64,000 nt of DNA from an uncultured Thermoguttaceae bacterium (GTDB taxonomy: Bacteria; Planctomycetota; Planctomycetia; Pirellulales; Thermoguttaceae), in contig CALIRO010000002.1 in the NCBI GenBank assembly GCA_938042245.1, positions 186,001-250,000 of the forward strand, read 5' to 3'. Made by a program: the position numbers and the translations under genes. Position 1 is the first letter of the stretch. Every line of letters begins with the position of its first letter. Of this stretch, positions 18,677 through 30,018 are shown piece after piece. The notes under the pieces are model-generated. The model was not told where the DNA came from and did not search any database. It was given only the letters and a program-made list of their open reading frames with translations.

Positions 18677-20161
18677 TCAGGTTGCTGAGGGTTTCGATTT
18701 GCTGGCCGACTCTTGGCTGAGCAGTTGGCTAATGGCTTCTCGAAGTTGCCGAACCGTCAGCGGCATTTGCAACACCAGCCGATGCGGCCCGGTGATGGCC
18801 TCCGTCTTCCAGGATTGTTGGGAAGCATCCAGGAGGAGGATGGCCGGGATACTCTGAACCTTTGCATCCTGAGCAAACCAATTAAAGACCTCCAAGGCAG
18901 GCCGACCTATCTGTTGCGCATTCACAATAAGGCATTCGGCCGTAGTAGGGTCGTCTTGGAACCGCTCGAAGGCTCGCTCCGGATCACTAGTCAATAGCAC
19001 TCGAAAACCCGCCTTCTTGAACTGATCGCGGAACAGATCCTGGAGGCGACTGTTGGATTCGACCACCATGATCGTATGTTTCGGTAGGGGGATCGCTTCT
19101 TTAGCACCGCCGGATGTCCCAGAGCCTTTTTCCGCTTCTTCCTGAAGCCGCTTGGCCGCTATCTTCAAATCCACCAGCATCGCCGCCGGAGTCTGATACC
19201 GTCGATTCACATCCAGCGACATCGCTCGATTGACCACCAGAGCCACGCAACTGGGCAGCTCCGGCAGCACTTTCTGAATGGGCGGCACATCCAAAAAACG
19301 CTGTTTCGACAGACGTTGAATCCGGTCTTTGGTCTCCCAGAGGGGCGGACGCCCCGTCAGCATATGATAATAAATACAGCCAGCAAAATAAATGTCGCTC
19401 CGCGTATCGTCTTTGCGCACGCCGGTGGCCCGCTCCAGACCCGCATAGTCAATCGTGCGGGGATTGGCGAATTCGGTCAGCAGATCATCATCAATATTTT
19501 CATCCACGGCGGCCAGTCCAAAATCCACCAGCTTCGCCCGCCCTTCGGTAGAAACCAACACATTGGTCATCTTCAGATCCCGATGGGTCAAGCCATGTTC
19601 GAACGCATATTGCAGGCCGCTGGCAATGTCGCACATCAGCCGAGTGGCTTCCTCCGGCGAAAGCCGACCCCGAATCTTCACAAAATCCCGCAGATTTTGC
19701 CCCTCCACAAACTCCATCACCAGGTAGTGGGTATGCCCCTGGGAGACCACCTCATAAATGGGCACAATGTTCGGATGCCGAAGCGTCAACCCCACTCGCC
19801 CTTCCCGAACAAACGCTTCATATTGCTCTGGATTATCACTATACCGACGCCGAAGCACCTTCAAGGCCACTACATGCCCAGTTTCCCGATGCACCGCGCG
19901 AAATACCCGCGCAAAAGTGCCCGCCCCCACTAAATATAACACCTTATAATCTCCATAAAAAAAACCGCTCTTGTCCCCTTTGAGGATTTTGTCCACTTGG
20001 TAGTTGGTCAATGACTCCCGCCCCACCAAATATTGCACCAACTCCTCCAAGGGCACATCGCGCCTCCCAAACGCCGCCCATGCCTCTCTCAGTTCCCGCT
20101 CGGTAACCAGCCCCAGGTCAAAAGCCCGTTGGGCAAATTGCTCTGCCGTCATTTGACCCAT
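18677..20161 (-). CDS. Ser/Thr protein kinase fused to a degenerate C-terminal receiver-like domain
   Basis: YKVLYLVGAGTFARVFRAVH, VALKVL, THRDLKMTNVLVS, DFGLA; C-terminus HTIMVVESNSRLQDLFRDQFKKAGFRVLLTSDPERAFERF... Start set at MGQMTAEQF. Confidence 0.88.
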   Translation of the reverse strand: MGQMTAEQFAQRAFDLGLVTERELREAWAAFGRRDVPLEELVQYLVGRESLTNYQVDKILKGDKSGFFYGDYKVLYLVGAGTFARVFRAVHRETGHVVALKVLRRRYSDNPEQYEAFVREGRVGLTLRHPNIVPIYEVVSQGHTHYLVMEFVEGQNLRDFVKIRGRLSPEEATRLMCDIASGLQYAFEHGLTHRDLKMTNVLVSTEGRAKLVDFGLAAVDENIDDDLLTEFANPRTIDYAGLERATGVRKDDTRSDIYFAGCIYYHMLTGRPPLWETKDRIQRLSKQRFLDVPPIQKVLPELPSCVALVVNRAMSLDVNRRYQTPAAMLVDLKIAAKRLQEEAEKGSGTSGGAKEAIPLPKHTIMVVESNSRLQDLFRDQFKKAGFRVLLTSDPERAFERFQDDPTTAECLIVNAQQIGRPALEVFNWFAQDAKVQSIPAILLLDASQQSWKTEAITGPHRLVLQMPLTVRQLREAISQLLSQESASKSKPSAT

Positions 20162-20708
20162 CGCTGCTCCGTTTCCTGACAAAGAAATCCAATCCACCCT
20201 CTTCGGACTATAAAAATCTGGATAACACTTCCGCCGAATGAAAAAGAACCTGCCTGGTTGATCCGAGGAAAGCTTTGAAGTATCCCTCCCCCGGAAACAC
20301 ACTCCAGAACAAATAAACTAGCACAAAAAGTCCATTCCTGCTTTGATAGAAATACTTTAGTACACCATTCGGTTGAACTGGTACCCATCCGGCCTCTTCA
20401 GCCTTCTATTTTTTATGGTAAGACAAAAGATATATTTCTGCAACGGTTGGAAAGCGCAACTGTTGCCATTTTTGGAACTGCCCTCCTAAGGGAATCTCCT
20501 AACTGCATGTAAACATTGGAGTTAGAAAATTATAAATTAGCCACCATTTCAGCCCTTTGGAGTGAGTTTGCTGTTTTTCCGTAAGAAATCGCATCGTGTT
20601 ACTGCCGTGCAAGCGGAGATCCAAAACGGAGAGGGTGTTTTTTCTGGATCATGCGCTTTGGCGGGGATGACAAGAAAGAGGCTTCATTCGGCGGAATGGG
20701 TATATAAA

Positions 20709-20897
20709 GGAAGCTCTCCAAAATCCTGAACATCATATGAACTTTATGAATATTTGATCTGTTCCTTTGCCTATCGGTTCCCCTTTCTGGGCACTATATA
20801 TTGAGTCTAATATTAGCAGTGCTACTATATGTTGGGGCAACGGAGGGAGATTCTGGAATAGTGTAAAAATATCTCCTTTAGGTTATTCAGAGGTTCC
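20709..20897 (+). mobile_element. MITE-like 189-bp element, copy A
   Basis: GGAAGCTCTCCAAAATCCTGAAC...TTATTCAGAGGTTCC; flanked by TAAA at 20705-20708 and 20898-20901; same length and alignable with copies B, C, E, F. Confidence 0.85.
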
Positions 20898-21102
20898 TAA
20901 AATATATCGCCCCATGGAGGTCTCTATGTAACTATCGAAAACAAAAGAAGAAATGGTACACGTCGAAGAAAGGTTTTCTTTGAAAACCTGAGCCAGAGTC
21001 TCAACTCGCCGGAAGCCGTCTGGCTAGCGATTGCCATGCGATACAAGAAATCTTTCCCCGATGGGGTTGGCCTGGGACGGGCTGCCTTTGCGGTTCCGGG
21101 AT

Positions 21103-21546
21103 TTAGATGTAATACATCTGATGGTCGTAGGCTTTGGCCTTTTCTAGCAGTTGGGCGAAACTGATTTCCCGGAGCATTCGGCGTTGGACCTGGCTGAGCT
21201 GGTTCCAAACATCTTGTAAGGCTTTGACGGCTGGGGAATCTGGCCAAGCGACCGGCAGCGTATCTTGCTCGGGAGGACTACCTTCGATCACTTCGATCAC
21301 TTCGCCCACAGAGAGCTGCTCGGGTGGGCGAAGTAACCGATAGCCGCCTGCGGCCCCCCGAGTACTGTCCACCAACCCAGCTCCTTTCAGTTGCAGCAAG
21401 ATCTGCACCAAAAACTGAGAGGAGACCCGGTGCCGAGCAGCAATTTCTCGAACCCGGATCGGCTCCCCAGCTCCATATCGGGAGGCTAACTCCAGCACCG
21501 CCAGACATGCATACTCTGTTTTGGCCGAAATTTTCATGGACTCCAC
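21103..21546 (-). CDS. Rrf2 family transcriptional regulator
   Basis: MKISAKTEYACLAVLELASRYG...VREIAARHRVSSQFLVQILLQLKGAGLVDSTRGAAGGYRL. Confidence 0.92.
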   Translation of the reverse strand: MESMKISAKTEYACLAVLELASRYGAGEPIRVREIAARHRVSSQFLVQILLQLKGAGLVDSTRGAAGGYRLLRPPEQLSVGEVIEVIEGSPPEQDTLPVAWPDSPAVKALQDVWNQLSQVQRRMLREISFAQLLEKAKAYDHQMYYI

Positions 21547-21856
21547 CCCACTTCTAAAAATCCCTTCTTCGTTCCTTGATAGCCTAGATGGCCCACCCGA
21601 TGGCTATAAGAACCCGGAGAATTCCTCCTTACGCCTGGGTGAAAAAGTACTTGGCCCTCCCTGTCTAAAATCTGTGAACTTGAAGGAATATTTTTGATTT
21701 TACCTTCTTTTTCTTAATTTTACCACCTTGATCACCTGAGTGTCGGCGTGGTTGGACAGAATGGCCAAGGTAAGCTCCTTTGGCCGAGCTAGTGCCCTCC
21801 TCTTTTCAGACCAAGCACACAAAGAACCGGAAGAGAAAGGAAAAAGAAAGAATTTC

Positions 21857-22045
21857 GGAAACTCTGCAAAATCCTGAACATTACGTGAACTTTATGAACA
21901 TTTAATCCATTCCTTTGCCTGTCGGTTTCCATTGCTGGGCACTATATAGGGAGTCTCATGTTGGCAGTGCCGCTATAGGTTGGGGCAATTGACGGAAGTC
22001 CTGAAATAGTGTAAAAATATATCCTTTGAATGATTCAGAGGTTCT
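21857..22045 (+). mobile_element. MITE-like 189-bp element, copy B
   Basis: GGAAACTCTGCAAAATCCTGAACATTACGTGAAC...GATTCAGAGGTTCT; alignable with copy E over its full length. Confidence 0.85.
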
Positions 22046-22248
22046 TTTTTATGTTGGTGTTCGGAGTGTTCTTTGCATGAAAACTTTCTCCAGAGGCGTT
22101 TGGAGGGGGAGTTTCCCCCAAGAAGGAAGGCGAAGATTGTTTCTTTCTTTGGGCTCTTGGTGTTCTTTGCGGGAGCACTCCTTGGGAGCATTCGAAGGAG
22201 TGGACTGAGAGCTAGAATAGTTAGCTTTTGAGTGTAACGGGAGGTTCC

Positions 22249-23586
22249 TTAGAGGATAAATTTGCTCATATCTTCATCTTCGGCGATTTGTTGGAGGCGT
22301 TGGCGGACATAAGCGGCGTTGATCCGCACTAAGCCCATCTTCATGTCTGGGGCCTCGAAGCTTACTTCTTCCAAAAGGCGTTCCATGACCGTATAAAGCC
22401 GACGGGCGCCGATATTTTGAGTGGTTTGGTTTACGCGGTAGGCGTACTCGGCCACGGTGTCGATGGCGTCTTCTTCAAAGACCAGTTCCACGCCTTCGGT
22501 GCGGAGCAATTCGGTGTATTGGCGGGTGAGAGAGTTTTGGGGTTCGGTGAGGATGCGTTTGAGGTCTTCTTTAGAGAGGTCTTTTAGTTCGACTCGGATG
22601 GGAAAACGTCCCTGGAGTTCGGGCATCAGTTCGCTTGGTTTGGAGCGGTGGAAGGCCCCGGCAGCGATGAACAAAATATGATCAGTACGCACGTATCCAT
22701 ATCGGGTTTGCACCGTGGTGCCTTCGACGATGGGCAGCAGGTCCCGCTGTACGCCTTGGCGCGATACATCGATGCCGTGGGTGGTTTCCGGGGCTACGAT
22801 TTTATCGATCTCGTCGATGAAGATGATGCCCAAGTTTTCGGCCAGTTCGATGGCTTTGGCATGCACTTTTTCCTGGTCGATCAGGGCGTCGCATTCTTGT
22901 TCGAAGAGGAAGCGGCGGGCCTCAGCGACGGTCATTTCCCGGCGAGTGGTCTGTTTGGGCAGGAGTTTTTCGAACATGGCCTGCAGATCCAGGTCCATTT
23001 GTTCCATGCCCATGCTCGTGAACATCATCGGGACGGCTTTTTTCTGGACGGTGATTTCCACCCGGTGGTTTTCCAGTTCGCCGGCTTGGAGCATTTTGCG
23101 GATTTTTTCCCGATTGCGTTCATAGCGAGAGGCAGACCGTGGGCTATACTCGCTGGTATCCAGATCGATCGGGGCTGGAAGTAAAAGGTCGATCAGGCGT
23201 TGTTCGACCCGTTGGCGGGCTTCTTGTTCGACGTTGGCGCGTTCTTGTTCTTTGACCAAAGCCACTGCATTATCGACCAGTTCCCGGACCATGCTTTCCA
23301 CATCGCGGCCCACATAGCCGACTTCCGTGTATTTGGTGGCTTCGACTTTGACGAACGGTGCGCCGGTCAGCTTGGCCAATCGGCGGGCGATTTCCGTTTT
23401 CCCCACCCCAGTCGGACCGATCATCATGATGTTTTTTGGGGCCACTTCGGCCCGCAGTTCTGGTGGTAGTTGCTGGCGCCGCCAGCGGTTGCGGATGGCG
23501 ATAGCCACGGCCCGTTTGGCCTCCTGTTGGCCGACAATATACCGATCCAATTCCTGGACGATTTCTCGGGGGGTTAGGTTTCGCAC
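22249..23586 (-). CDS. hslU: ATP-dependent protease ATPase subunit HslU
   Basis: [37 protein letters not shown]...[19 protein letters not shown]...[17 protein letters not shown]; canonical HslU. Confidence 0.97.
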   Translation of the reverse strand: MRNLTPREIVQELDRYIVGQQEAKRAVAIAIRNRWRRQQLPPELRAEVAPKNIMMIGPTGVGKTEIARRLAKLTGAPFVKVEATKYTEVGYVGRDVESMVRELVDNAVALVKEQERANVEQEARQRVEQRLIDLLLPAPIDLDTSEYSPRSASRYERNREKIRKMLQAGELENHRVEITVQKKAVPMMFTSMGMEQMDLDLQAMFEKLLPKQTTRREMTVAEARRFLFEQECDALIDQEKVHAKAIELAENLGIIFIDEIDKIVAPETTHGIDVSRQGVQRDLLPIVEGTTVQTRYGYVRTDHILFIAAGAFHRSKPSELMPELQGRFPIRVELKDLSKEDLKRILTEPQNSLTRQYTELLRTEGVELVFEEDAIDTVAEYAYRVNQTTQNIGARRLYTVMERLLEEVSFEAPDMKMGLVRINAAYVRQRLQQIAEDEDMSKFIL

Positions 23587-24116
23587 ACCAGTTCCTCCAC
23601 CACGAGATGCTTATTGGTATACAGGTCGATGTCGGCGGCTATTTCCAGCGCAATGCGTACAATCTGGCTGGCCGACAGGTCCGTATGGGCCAACAGTGCC
23701 CGGGCAGCGGCCAAGGCGTAACTGCCCCCCGAGCCAATCCCTAACAGCCCATCCGAAGGCTGAATGAGATCGCCTGTTCCAGTCAGAAGCAGGGTATGGC
23801 GGGCGTCGGCCACGGCCATCATCGCCTCCAGACGCCGAAGCACTCGGTCGGTACGCCACTGTTTGGCCAGTTCGGTAGCCGCCCGAAGCGTATTGCCCGG
23901 ATAATCCTTCAGTTTCGCTTCAAAGCATTCGAGCAGGGCAAAAGCGTCGGCTGCTGCCCCTGCAAAACCCACCAGAACCTTTTCTCCAGCCAGCCGACGA
24001 ATCTTCACCGCATCGGCTTTCATGATCGTCTGGCCGATGGTTACCTGGCCATCGCCCCCCATGGCTACCACCCCACCCCGCCGTACTGTCAGGATCGTCG
24101 TCCCATGGCTGTTCAT
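23574..24116 (-). CDS. hslV: ATP-dependent protease peptidase subunit HslV
   Basis: [37 protein letters not shown]...[23 protein letters not shown]; overlaps the hslU start by 13 bp. Alternative start at 24161. Confidence 0.96.
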   Translation of the reverse strand: MNSHGTTILTVRRGGVVAMGGDGQVTIGQTIMKADAVKIRRLAGEKVLVGFAGAAADAFALLECFEAKLKDYPGNTLRAATELAKQWRTDRVLRRLEAMMAVADARHTLLLTGTGDLIQPSDGLLGIGSGGSYALAAARALLAHTDLSASQIVRIALEIAADIDLYTNKHLVVEELVCET

Positions 24117-24279
24117 CGGATCGATTCCCGTAAAAGCGACCGAACAAACAGGATTGCCCACCGCTGGGATTTTCTTCGACCCCCTCCCACGTAAAGAAAT
24201 CTACCATCCAGAATAAGAAACCTTAATATGGCACAAGCAGCTCGAAGAAACTAGAGGGGGCAGAGGAGGGGGCCATCCG

Positions 24280-25860
24280 TTATTTTGGGCAGACGGCGGC
24301 TTCATAGGTCCGTTGGGAAATGCCTTTGCGGGCATGTTCCGCGGCGAGTTGGGCCAGACGATCTCCCCAGGCCGTCGGATATTGGCCGGTGATGCAGGCC
24401 TGACAGAGATGTTCGGCGGGCAGACCGATGGCCCGGGCCACCGCTTCCACAGGCAAATACCGAAGCGAATCGGCGCCCAAGGCCTTGGCCATTTCCGCTT
24501 GGATTTGTGGCGTCAGCTGCCGGCCCTGTAAAAACGCCGGGGCAAACAGCTCGCTCAGCGTGGACATATCAATCCCATAGAAGCAAGGGGAAATAATCGG
24601 TGGGCAAGCTACTCGCACATGGATTTCCCGCGGCCGGCCCAAATCCCGCATCCGCTCCAGGAGGGCTTTCATCGTGGTGGCTCGAACAATAGAATCCTCC
24701 ACCAGAAGAACGCGTTTGCCCTCCAATACTTCTCGAAGAGGGATATACTTAATCTGGGCTTTGACCATGCGCCGGTCGGGACCTTCGATAAAGGTCCGCC
24801 CGGTATACCGGTTTCGGATCAGCCCTTCCACGCAGGGAATCCCAAGCCGGTAGGCCATGGCGTCGGCAGCCGCCTTGCTCGTATCCGGCACAGGAACGAC
24901 CACCGTATGCTCGTCCATAGGCACATCTTCTAGACGAGCCAATTCTTCCCCCAAGGCCTTCCGAGCTAGATAGACGCTTCGGCCGTCGATGCTACTGGCC
25001 ACATTGGAAAAATAGATCCACTCAAAAAAGCAATGCGCCCGCCGCCACGTCTGGGTAAAAGGCAGGATTTCCCATCGGCCGTCGCTAATGACAATCGCAT
25101 GGCCGGGCAAAAGCGAGTGGATCTGTTCCGGCTGAAAACCGAGATTCAGCAGAGCCACGCTTTCGCTGGCAGCGGCAAAAAGCGGACCATCCACCGCATA
25201 GGCCAACGGCTTGAACCCCAACGGATCTCGGGCCACCACCATCTGCCCCAGCGCGTTCAAAAAAACCAAGCTATACGCCCCATCGACCCGCTCGGCCACC
25301 CGACGCATCAACTCAATCAGACTGGGCACTTCGGGCACATGCAGGGCATTACAAAACAGATGCATCAGGATTTCCGTATCCGTCTGGTGAGCCAGATAGC
25401 AATCATGATCGGACAGCAGCTCGTCTCGAAGATCGGAGAAATTGGCTAATTGCCCGTTAAAGGCAAAGCTGAACCATTTGTGCTTTTTAATATGGTGTCG
25501 TTCAAACGGCTGGGCAAAGGAGCGGTCTTCCTGGCCACAGGTAGCGTAGCGTACATGGCCAATGGCCGCCCGGCCTGCATATTTTTTCATCAGGCTCTCG
25601 AACTTCCCCTTATGCGTCATCCGGAAGACTTCGCTCACCGTGCCCACATCTTTGTAGGTCTCCAGCAGTTGGCGCCGATGCGGGTTGTAGGTGGTAAAAC
25701 CGGCCGACAGTTGCCCTCGATTCTGCACGTCCAACAGCATCCGCGGCAACAGCCGGGAGATTTCCTCCGGCCCCTCCGGCACACCAATCCGACTTGCGCC
25801 CGAACCAGGCAGATAATAAATCGCCGCTATACCACAGGCTTCATGCAATAGAGTATCCAT
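24280..25860 (-). CDS. purF: amidophosphoribosyltransferase
   Basis: [11 protein letters not shown] nucleophile region, [62 protein letters not shown]. Confidence 0.92.
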   Translation of the reverse strand: MDTLLHEACGIAAIYYLPGSGASRIGVPEGPEEISRLLPRMLLDVQNRGQLSAGFTTYNPHRRQLLETYKDVGTVSEVFRMTHKGKFESLMKKYAGRAAIGHVRYATCGQEDRSFAQPFERHHIKKHKWFSFAFNGQLANFSDLRDELLSDHDCYLAHQTDTEILMHLFCNALHVPEVPSLIELMRRVAERVDGAYSLVFLNALGQMVVARDPLGFKPLAYAVDGPLFAAASESVALLNLGFQPEQIHSLLPGHAIVISDGRWEILPFTQTWRRAHCFFEWIYFSNVASSIDGRSVYLARKALGEELARLEDVPMDEHTVVVPVPDTSKAAADAMAYRLGIPCVEGLIRNRYTGRTFIEGPDRRMVKAQIKYIPLREVLEGKRVLLVEDSIVRATTMKALLERMRDLGRPREIHVRVACPPIISPCFYGIDMSTLSELFAPAFLQGRQLTPQIQAEMAKALGADSLRYLPVEAVARAIGLPAEHLCQACITGQYPTAWGDRLAQLAAEHARKGISQRTYEAAVCPK

Positions 25861-26579
25861 AGGGATAACCTAGAGAACGGTACCACCCGTTTTCTGCCAT
25901 CGGAGGGGGTTTTCCTGGGCCCTCCATACCTTGAAGAACGTTCCGGAGAGCATCTTGGGAACGGCCTTAGCCGTCGGTCGTTTCGCCTCTGCCTTCTGAG
26001 GGAAAGGTCAGCCTGCGGAAGCAGGCCGGCTGCGAAAGCCTCCCTATCCTTGCCGGGCAAGCGGCAGTCCGGTTTCCCGCTCTCTTCAAGCGGAAAGACC
26101 GCTCAGGCCGGACCCTGGCCAGATGAGGTGCTGGCTTGTGGGTTCTTCCGGCCCCCGCCCATGCCCAGTTGCTTGATGGAAAAGGGTCTCTTTCCACACC
26201 CTCTAAAAAATATTGTAGGAAATTGCCCGAAGTCTTACAATAGCCCACTAAGCGAGCCTCTGCCGAGGGGAAGGCGTCCATATTGTGGGTCTCTGATACC
26301 CTTTTGGCAGGGTAAAGCAGCTCCGCCTTTGCCGGAATAGACAGCAGCCAGCGCCTTCCGCCGGCGGAAACGCGGTGTTTCTGGTACCACTTCTGCCGAA
26401 TGTGCAACTCCCCTGCCTTGTCCCAGGAAGGTCCTTTATGTTATCAGTCCTGCACAAGCGGCAGTCTAGAAAAAGGAAATCATTGGAAAAAACTGGCTTG
26501 CTGCTTTCGCAGGAATGCCTTGGTGGATCATTCGGCTGAAGTGTTCCTGTTTCTGATTTAAACGGAAGCGAGAAGACTG

Positions 26580-27719
26580 ATGCAAGACTTAGTTCGGCAA
26601 GAGATAGCGGCTTTGGCCGGCACGATGGTGGTCAAAGTGGGCACTCGGGTGATAACGCATTCGGGGGGTCGGCTCAACGAGGAGCGAATTGCCCAGTTGG
26701 CCGAGGAAATCCACGAAGTCCTCTCTACGGGCCGAAAGGTGGCCCTGGTAAGTTCTGGTGCGGTCGGTGCGGGCATGGGCCGACTGGGTCTTACAAGCCG
26801 ACCCGAAACGCTGGCCCAACTTCAAGCCGTCGCCGCCATCGGCCAAAGCCATCTCATCGAAGTCTATGAACGTTCCCTTCGGCCGTTTGGGCATCATGCC
26901 GCTCAAATCTTGCTCACCGCCGAGGACATCGACCACCGCATCCGGTATTTAAATGCTCGGAACACCATTTTGACCCTCTTTGACTACGGGGCCGTTCCCA
27001 TCATCAACGAAAACGACACCGTTAGCGTGGAAGAATTGCAGACTACCTTTGGCGACAACGATCGGTTAGCCGCCTTGGTGACCAATTTAATCCAGGCGCC
27101 GCTTTTAGTGTTGCTTTCGGATGTTGAAGGGCTTTATGACGACGATCCCCGGCAGCCCGGTGCTAAGCTGATCCCCCTGGTCGAACGGTTCGACGAAAGT
27201 CTGTTCGATTTGGTTCGGGATAAAACCACCGGGCTGACCAAAGGAGGCATGGCCAGTAAACTTCGCGCCGCCCGGATGACCACCGCCGCCGGTGGCAATG
27301 TGATCATCGCCAGTGGCCGACAGCCCGGCGCGTTGCGCAAAATCCTGGCCGGTCAGCCGGTCGGCACCTTGTTCCTGGCCCAGGGACCTCTGATCACCGC
27401 CCGAAAGCGATGGATCGGTTTTTCGGCCCAACCCCGTGGCTCCCTCATCTTGGATCCAGGCGCCTGTGAGGCCATCCGAAATCATGGACGCAGTCTGTTG
27501 GCCATTGGCATTCTGGATGTAATGGGCGATTTCGATCGAGGGGATGTGGTGGCCGTCTGCGATCCGGAAGGCCGAGAATTGGCCCGGGGCCTGACCAACT
27601 ATAGCTCCCAGGAACTGCAAAAGATCAAAGGGCTGCGCACGACTCAGATTGCCCAAGTCCTTGGCCAATGCCCCTATGACGAGGTGATCCATCGGAACAA
27701 CATGGTGCTGACCGGCTGA
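26580..27719 (+). CDS. proB: glutamate 5-kinase with C-terminal PUA domain
   Basis: VVKVGTRVITHSGGRLNEERIAQLAEEI, VSSGAVGAGMGRLGL, NENDTVSVEELQTTFGDNDRLAALV, GTGGMxxKLxAA-type TKGGMASKLRAARM. Confidence 0.96.
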   Translation: MQDLVRQEIAALAGTMVVKVGTRVITHSGGRLNEERIAQLAEEIHEVLSTGRKVALVSSGAVGAGMGRLGLTSRPETLAQLQAVAAIGQSHLIEVYERSLRPFGHHAAQILLTAEDIDHRIRYLNARNTILTLFDYGAVPIINENDTVSVEELQTTFGDNDRLAALVTNLIQAPLLVLLSDVEGLYDDDPRQPGAKLIPLVERFDESLFDLVRDKTTGLTKGGMASKLRAARMTTAAGGNVIIASGRQPGALRKILAGQPVGTLFLAQGPLITARKRWIGFSAQPRGSLILDPGACEAIRNHGRSLLAIGILDVMGDFDRGDVVAVCDPEGRELARGLTNYSSQELQKIKGLRTTQIAQVLGQCPYDEVIHRNNMVLTG

Positions 27720-27878
27720 AGGGTTTCCGGGAGGATGTGGAGCGGCTGAGGGCTATTCTGCTTTGCCCTCTGCCGCCTATAGGATTGCTTAAGCAGGATA
27801 GAGTATAATGAAATCAAGCTGGTCTTTGGGTTTCTTGTCTGGGTGGGGGCCAGTTGCTCTGTTCTGTGGGGGTAGAGG

Positions 27879-29930
27879 ATGGAAGAGTTATTCAAGGTAT
27901 TGCACAGCCGGGCGGAAGAACTTCGGGCGGCGTATGAGCGGCGTCTGCCAGCTTCTGGCCCCCAGCGAGGCCAGATCGCCCCGGCAGAGTTTTCCGGACT
28001 TTTGGAAGCGGTAGGCCAGTTAAGCCAGGGCCACCGAGACCCCCTAACTAGTTGGCTCTCCGGGTGGACGCAAACTGCCCTTTCGGAAGGGGCCTCCGTT
28101 TTCGAGCTCCTATCGGCTCTTGGACTGGTAGAATCCGCCTGCCGAAGTGTCATTCTTAAAGAAAGCGATCGGAAAAAGACGTTAGCCCTTTTGCTAGGGC
28201 AATTAGCCGAGTTAATGGCCCACATCCGCCAAACCGTCCTCACCGAAAGCCTCAAACCGGGGCTGGTCGGTTGGGAACCTAACCTACCCGGAGCCACGGA
28301 GTTAGCGGATCGTTCTCGGCCAGCCGGAGGCGAATCGGTAGGGGAACGAAGCCGGGCTGCTGGGGGAGAGGTAGCTGCGGAACAGCGTATCTGGGCGGCC
28401 CTGGCTGCCTTGGTCGAACAGGAAGAGGCTGCCGTGTGTCTAGCCGATCAACATGGACGGCCGTTCTATTTCAATCGGGCCGCTCGAGAACTCTTTGGGT
28501 TGGAGGAAAAACAGCTTAGTACGGTTCGGCTTTCGCAGCTTTATAGTGAAGCCTCCTGGGCACAGCTGCGAGATGTGGGAGTGCCCGCAGTAAATCAATT
28601 GGGCCGATGGAAAGGCCGGTGCCAGCTTCGCCATTTAGCCACCGGACAGCTGAAGGAATATGAGACGGTCCTTCGGCTGGTGAAGACGCCGGGGCCGGAG
28701 CGCACCAGTTGTTTGGCAATCGTGCACTGGCCGATTACGCAACTAGAGCATTTACAAGAGGCCTTGGCCGAGGTGGAGGCCAGAAAACACGCCATCTTGG
28801 AGACCTCGTTGGACCCAATCATTACGATTAACGCCGCTGGGCAGATTACCGAGTTCAACCGAGCGGCCGAGCAAGTGTTCGGATATTCCCGCCATGAGGT
28901 GCTCGGGCGCACGCCCTCGGAACTGCTGTTTCCGCCAGCCGAGACGGCCAGCCAACAGGACCGCATCGAACGCTATCTACGCAGCGGCGAAGGCTCCCAG
29001 TTAGGTCGGCGCAGGGAGATTACCGCCCGACGGGCCAATGGAGAACTGTTCCCTGCAGAAATGACCATGACGCTCAGCCAGGAGCATGGCGAACCGGTGC
29101 TTACGTTTTTCCTCCGGGACATCAGCCAGCGCAAACGAGCCGAAGAGGAACAAGCCCGTTATGCGGCGGAATTGGAGCGATCGAACAAAGAGTTGGAACA
29201 GTTTGCCTACATCGCCTCCCACGACTTGCAGGAACCGCTGCGAAAGATCCGTACCTTCGGTGATCGGCTTCAGATGAAATGCGCCGGCCAGTTGGATGAG
29301 GTGGGACAGGAATGTTTGGCCCGGATGCAGGATGCAGCGGAGCGGATGCAGCGGCTGATCGACGGCCTGCTGACCCTTTCTCGGGTAACCACCCAAGCCC
29401 AGGAGTTTGTGCCGGTGCATCTGGAGGAAGTGGTTCGGGAGGTGGTGCGGGATTTAGAGGCCCAGATCGAAAAGGTCCATGGCCGGGTGGAAATTGGGCA
29501 TTTGCCCACGATTCAGGCGGATCCGTTGCAAATGCGGCAATTGTTCCAGAATCTAATCGGCAATGCGCTCAAGTTCCACCGCCCCGATGAACCGCCTCTG
29601 GTGCGGGTCTGGGGCCGATATTTGCGGGACCGGACCCAACGGGCGGCCGCTCAACCCGAAACGGAAGAATTCTGCCGAATTGTCGTGGAGGACAATGGCA
29701 TCGGCTTTGAAGAAAAATATGCTGAACGCATTTTCCAGATGTTTCAACGTTTACACCCCAGAGATGTTTATGAGGGGACTGGCGTGGGGCTGGCCATCTG
29801 CCGAAAAATTGTACAGCGACACGGCGGCACCATCACCGCCCAAAGCACACCCGGCAAAGGCTCTACCTTCATCTGTCTGCTGCCAGTCTTCCATCGCCGC
29901 AAAAAAGAGAAAGAAAAGGAAATTCCATAA
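27879..29930 (+). CDS. PAS-domain sensor histidine kinase
   Basis: PAS (ILETSLDPIITINAAGQITEFNRAAEQVFGYSRHEVLG), HisKA (LEQFAYIASHDLQEPLRKIRTFGDRL), HATPase_c (NLIGNALKFHRP, VEDNGIGFEEKYAERIFQMFQRLH, GTGVGLAICRKIVQRHGG). Confidence 0.93.
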   Translation: MEELFKVLHSRAEELRAAYERRLPASGPQRGQIAPAEFSGLLEAVGQLSQGHRDPLTSWLSGWTQTALSEGASVFELLSALGLVESACRSVILKESDRKKTLALLLGQLAELMAHIRQTVLTESLKPGLVGWEPNLPGATELADRSRPAGGESVGERSRAAGGEVAAEQRIWAALAALVEQEEAAVCLADQHGRPFYFNRAARELFGLEEKQLSTVRLSQLYSEASWAQLRDVGVPAVNQLGRWKGRCQLRHLATGQLKEYETVLRLVKTPGPERTSCLAIVHWPITQLEHLQEALAEVEARKHAILETSLDPIITINAAGQITEFNRAAEQVFGYSRHEVLGRTPSELLFPPAETASQQDRIERYLRSGEGSQLGRRREITARRANGELFPAEMTMTLSQEHGEPVLTFFLRDISQRKRAEEEQARYAAELERSNKELEQFAYIASHDLQEPLRKIRTFGDRLQMKCAGQLDEVGQECLARMQDAAERMQRLIDGLLTLSRVTTQAQEFVPVHLEEVVREVVRDLEAQIEKVHGRVEIGHLPTIQADPLQMRQLFQNLIGNALKFHRPDEPPLVRVWGRYLRDRTQRAAAQPETEEFCRIVVEDNGIGFEEKYAERIFQMFQRLHPRDVYEGTGVGLAICRKIVQRHGGTITAQSTPGKGSTFICLLPVFHRRKKEKEKEIP

Positions 29931-30018
29931 ATCCCTGCTCCGGAATGGGAGTCTTGGGCCAATCTTTCGTACCAAAAAGGAAATTTCCTAGAAGCGGTTT
30001 ACCGGACCGGATCTGAAG

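Noticed and set aside
20705-22049. Composite transposon carrying Rrf2
   Set aside because: No transposase in or between the copies, and each copy looks like an independent 189-bp insertion; kept only as a recombination possibility.
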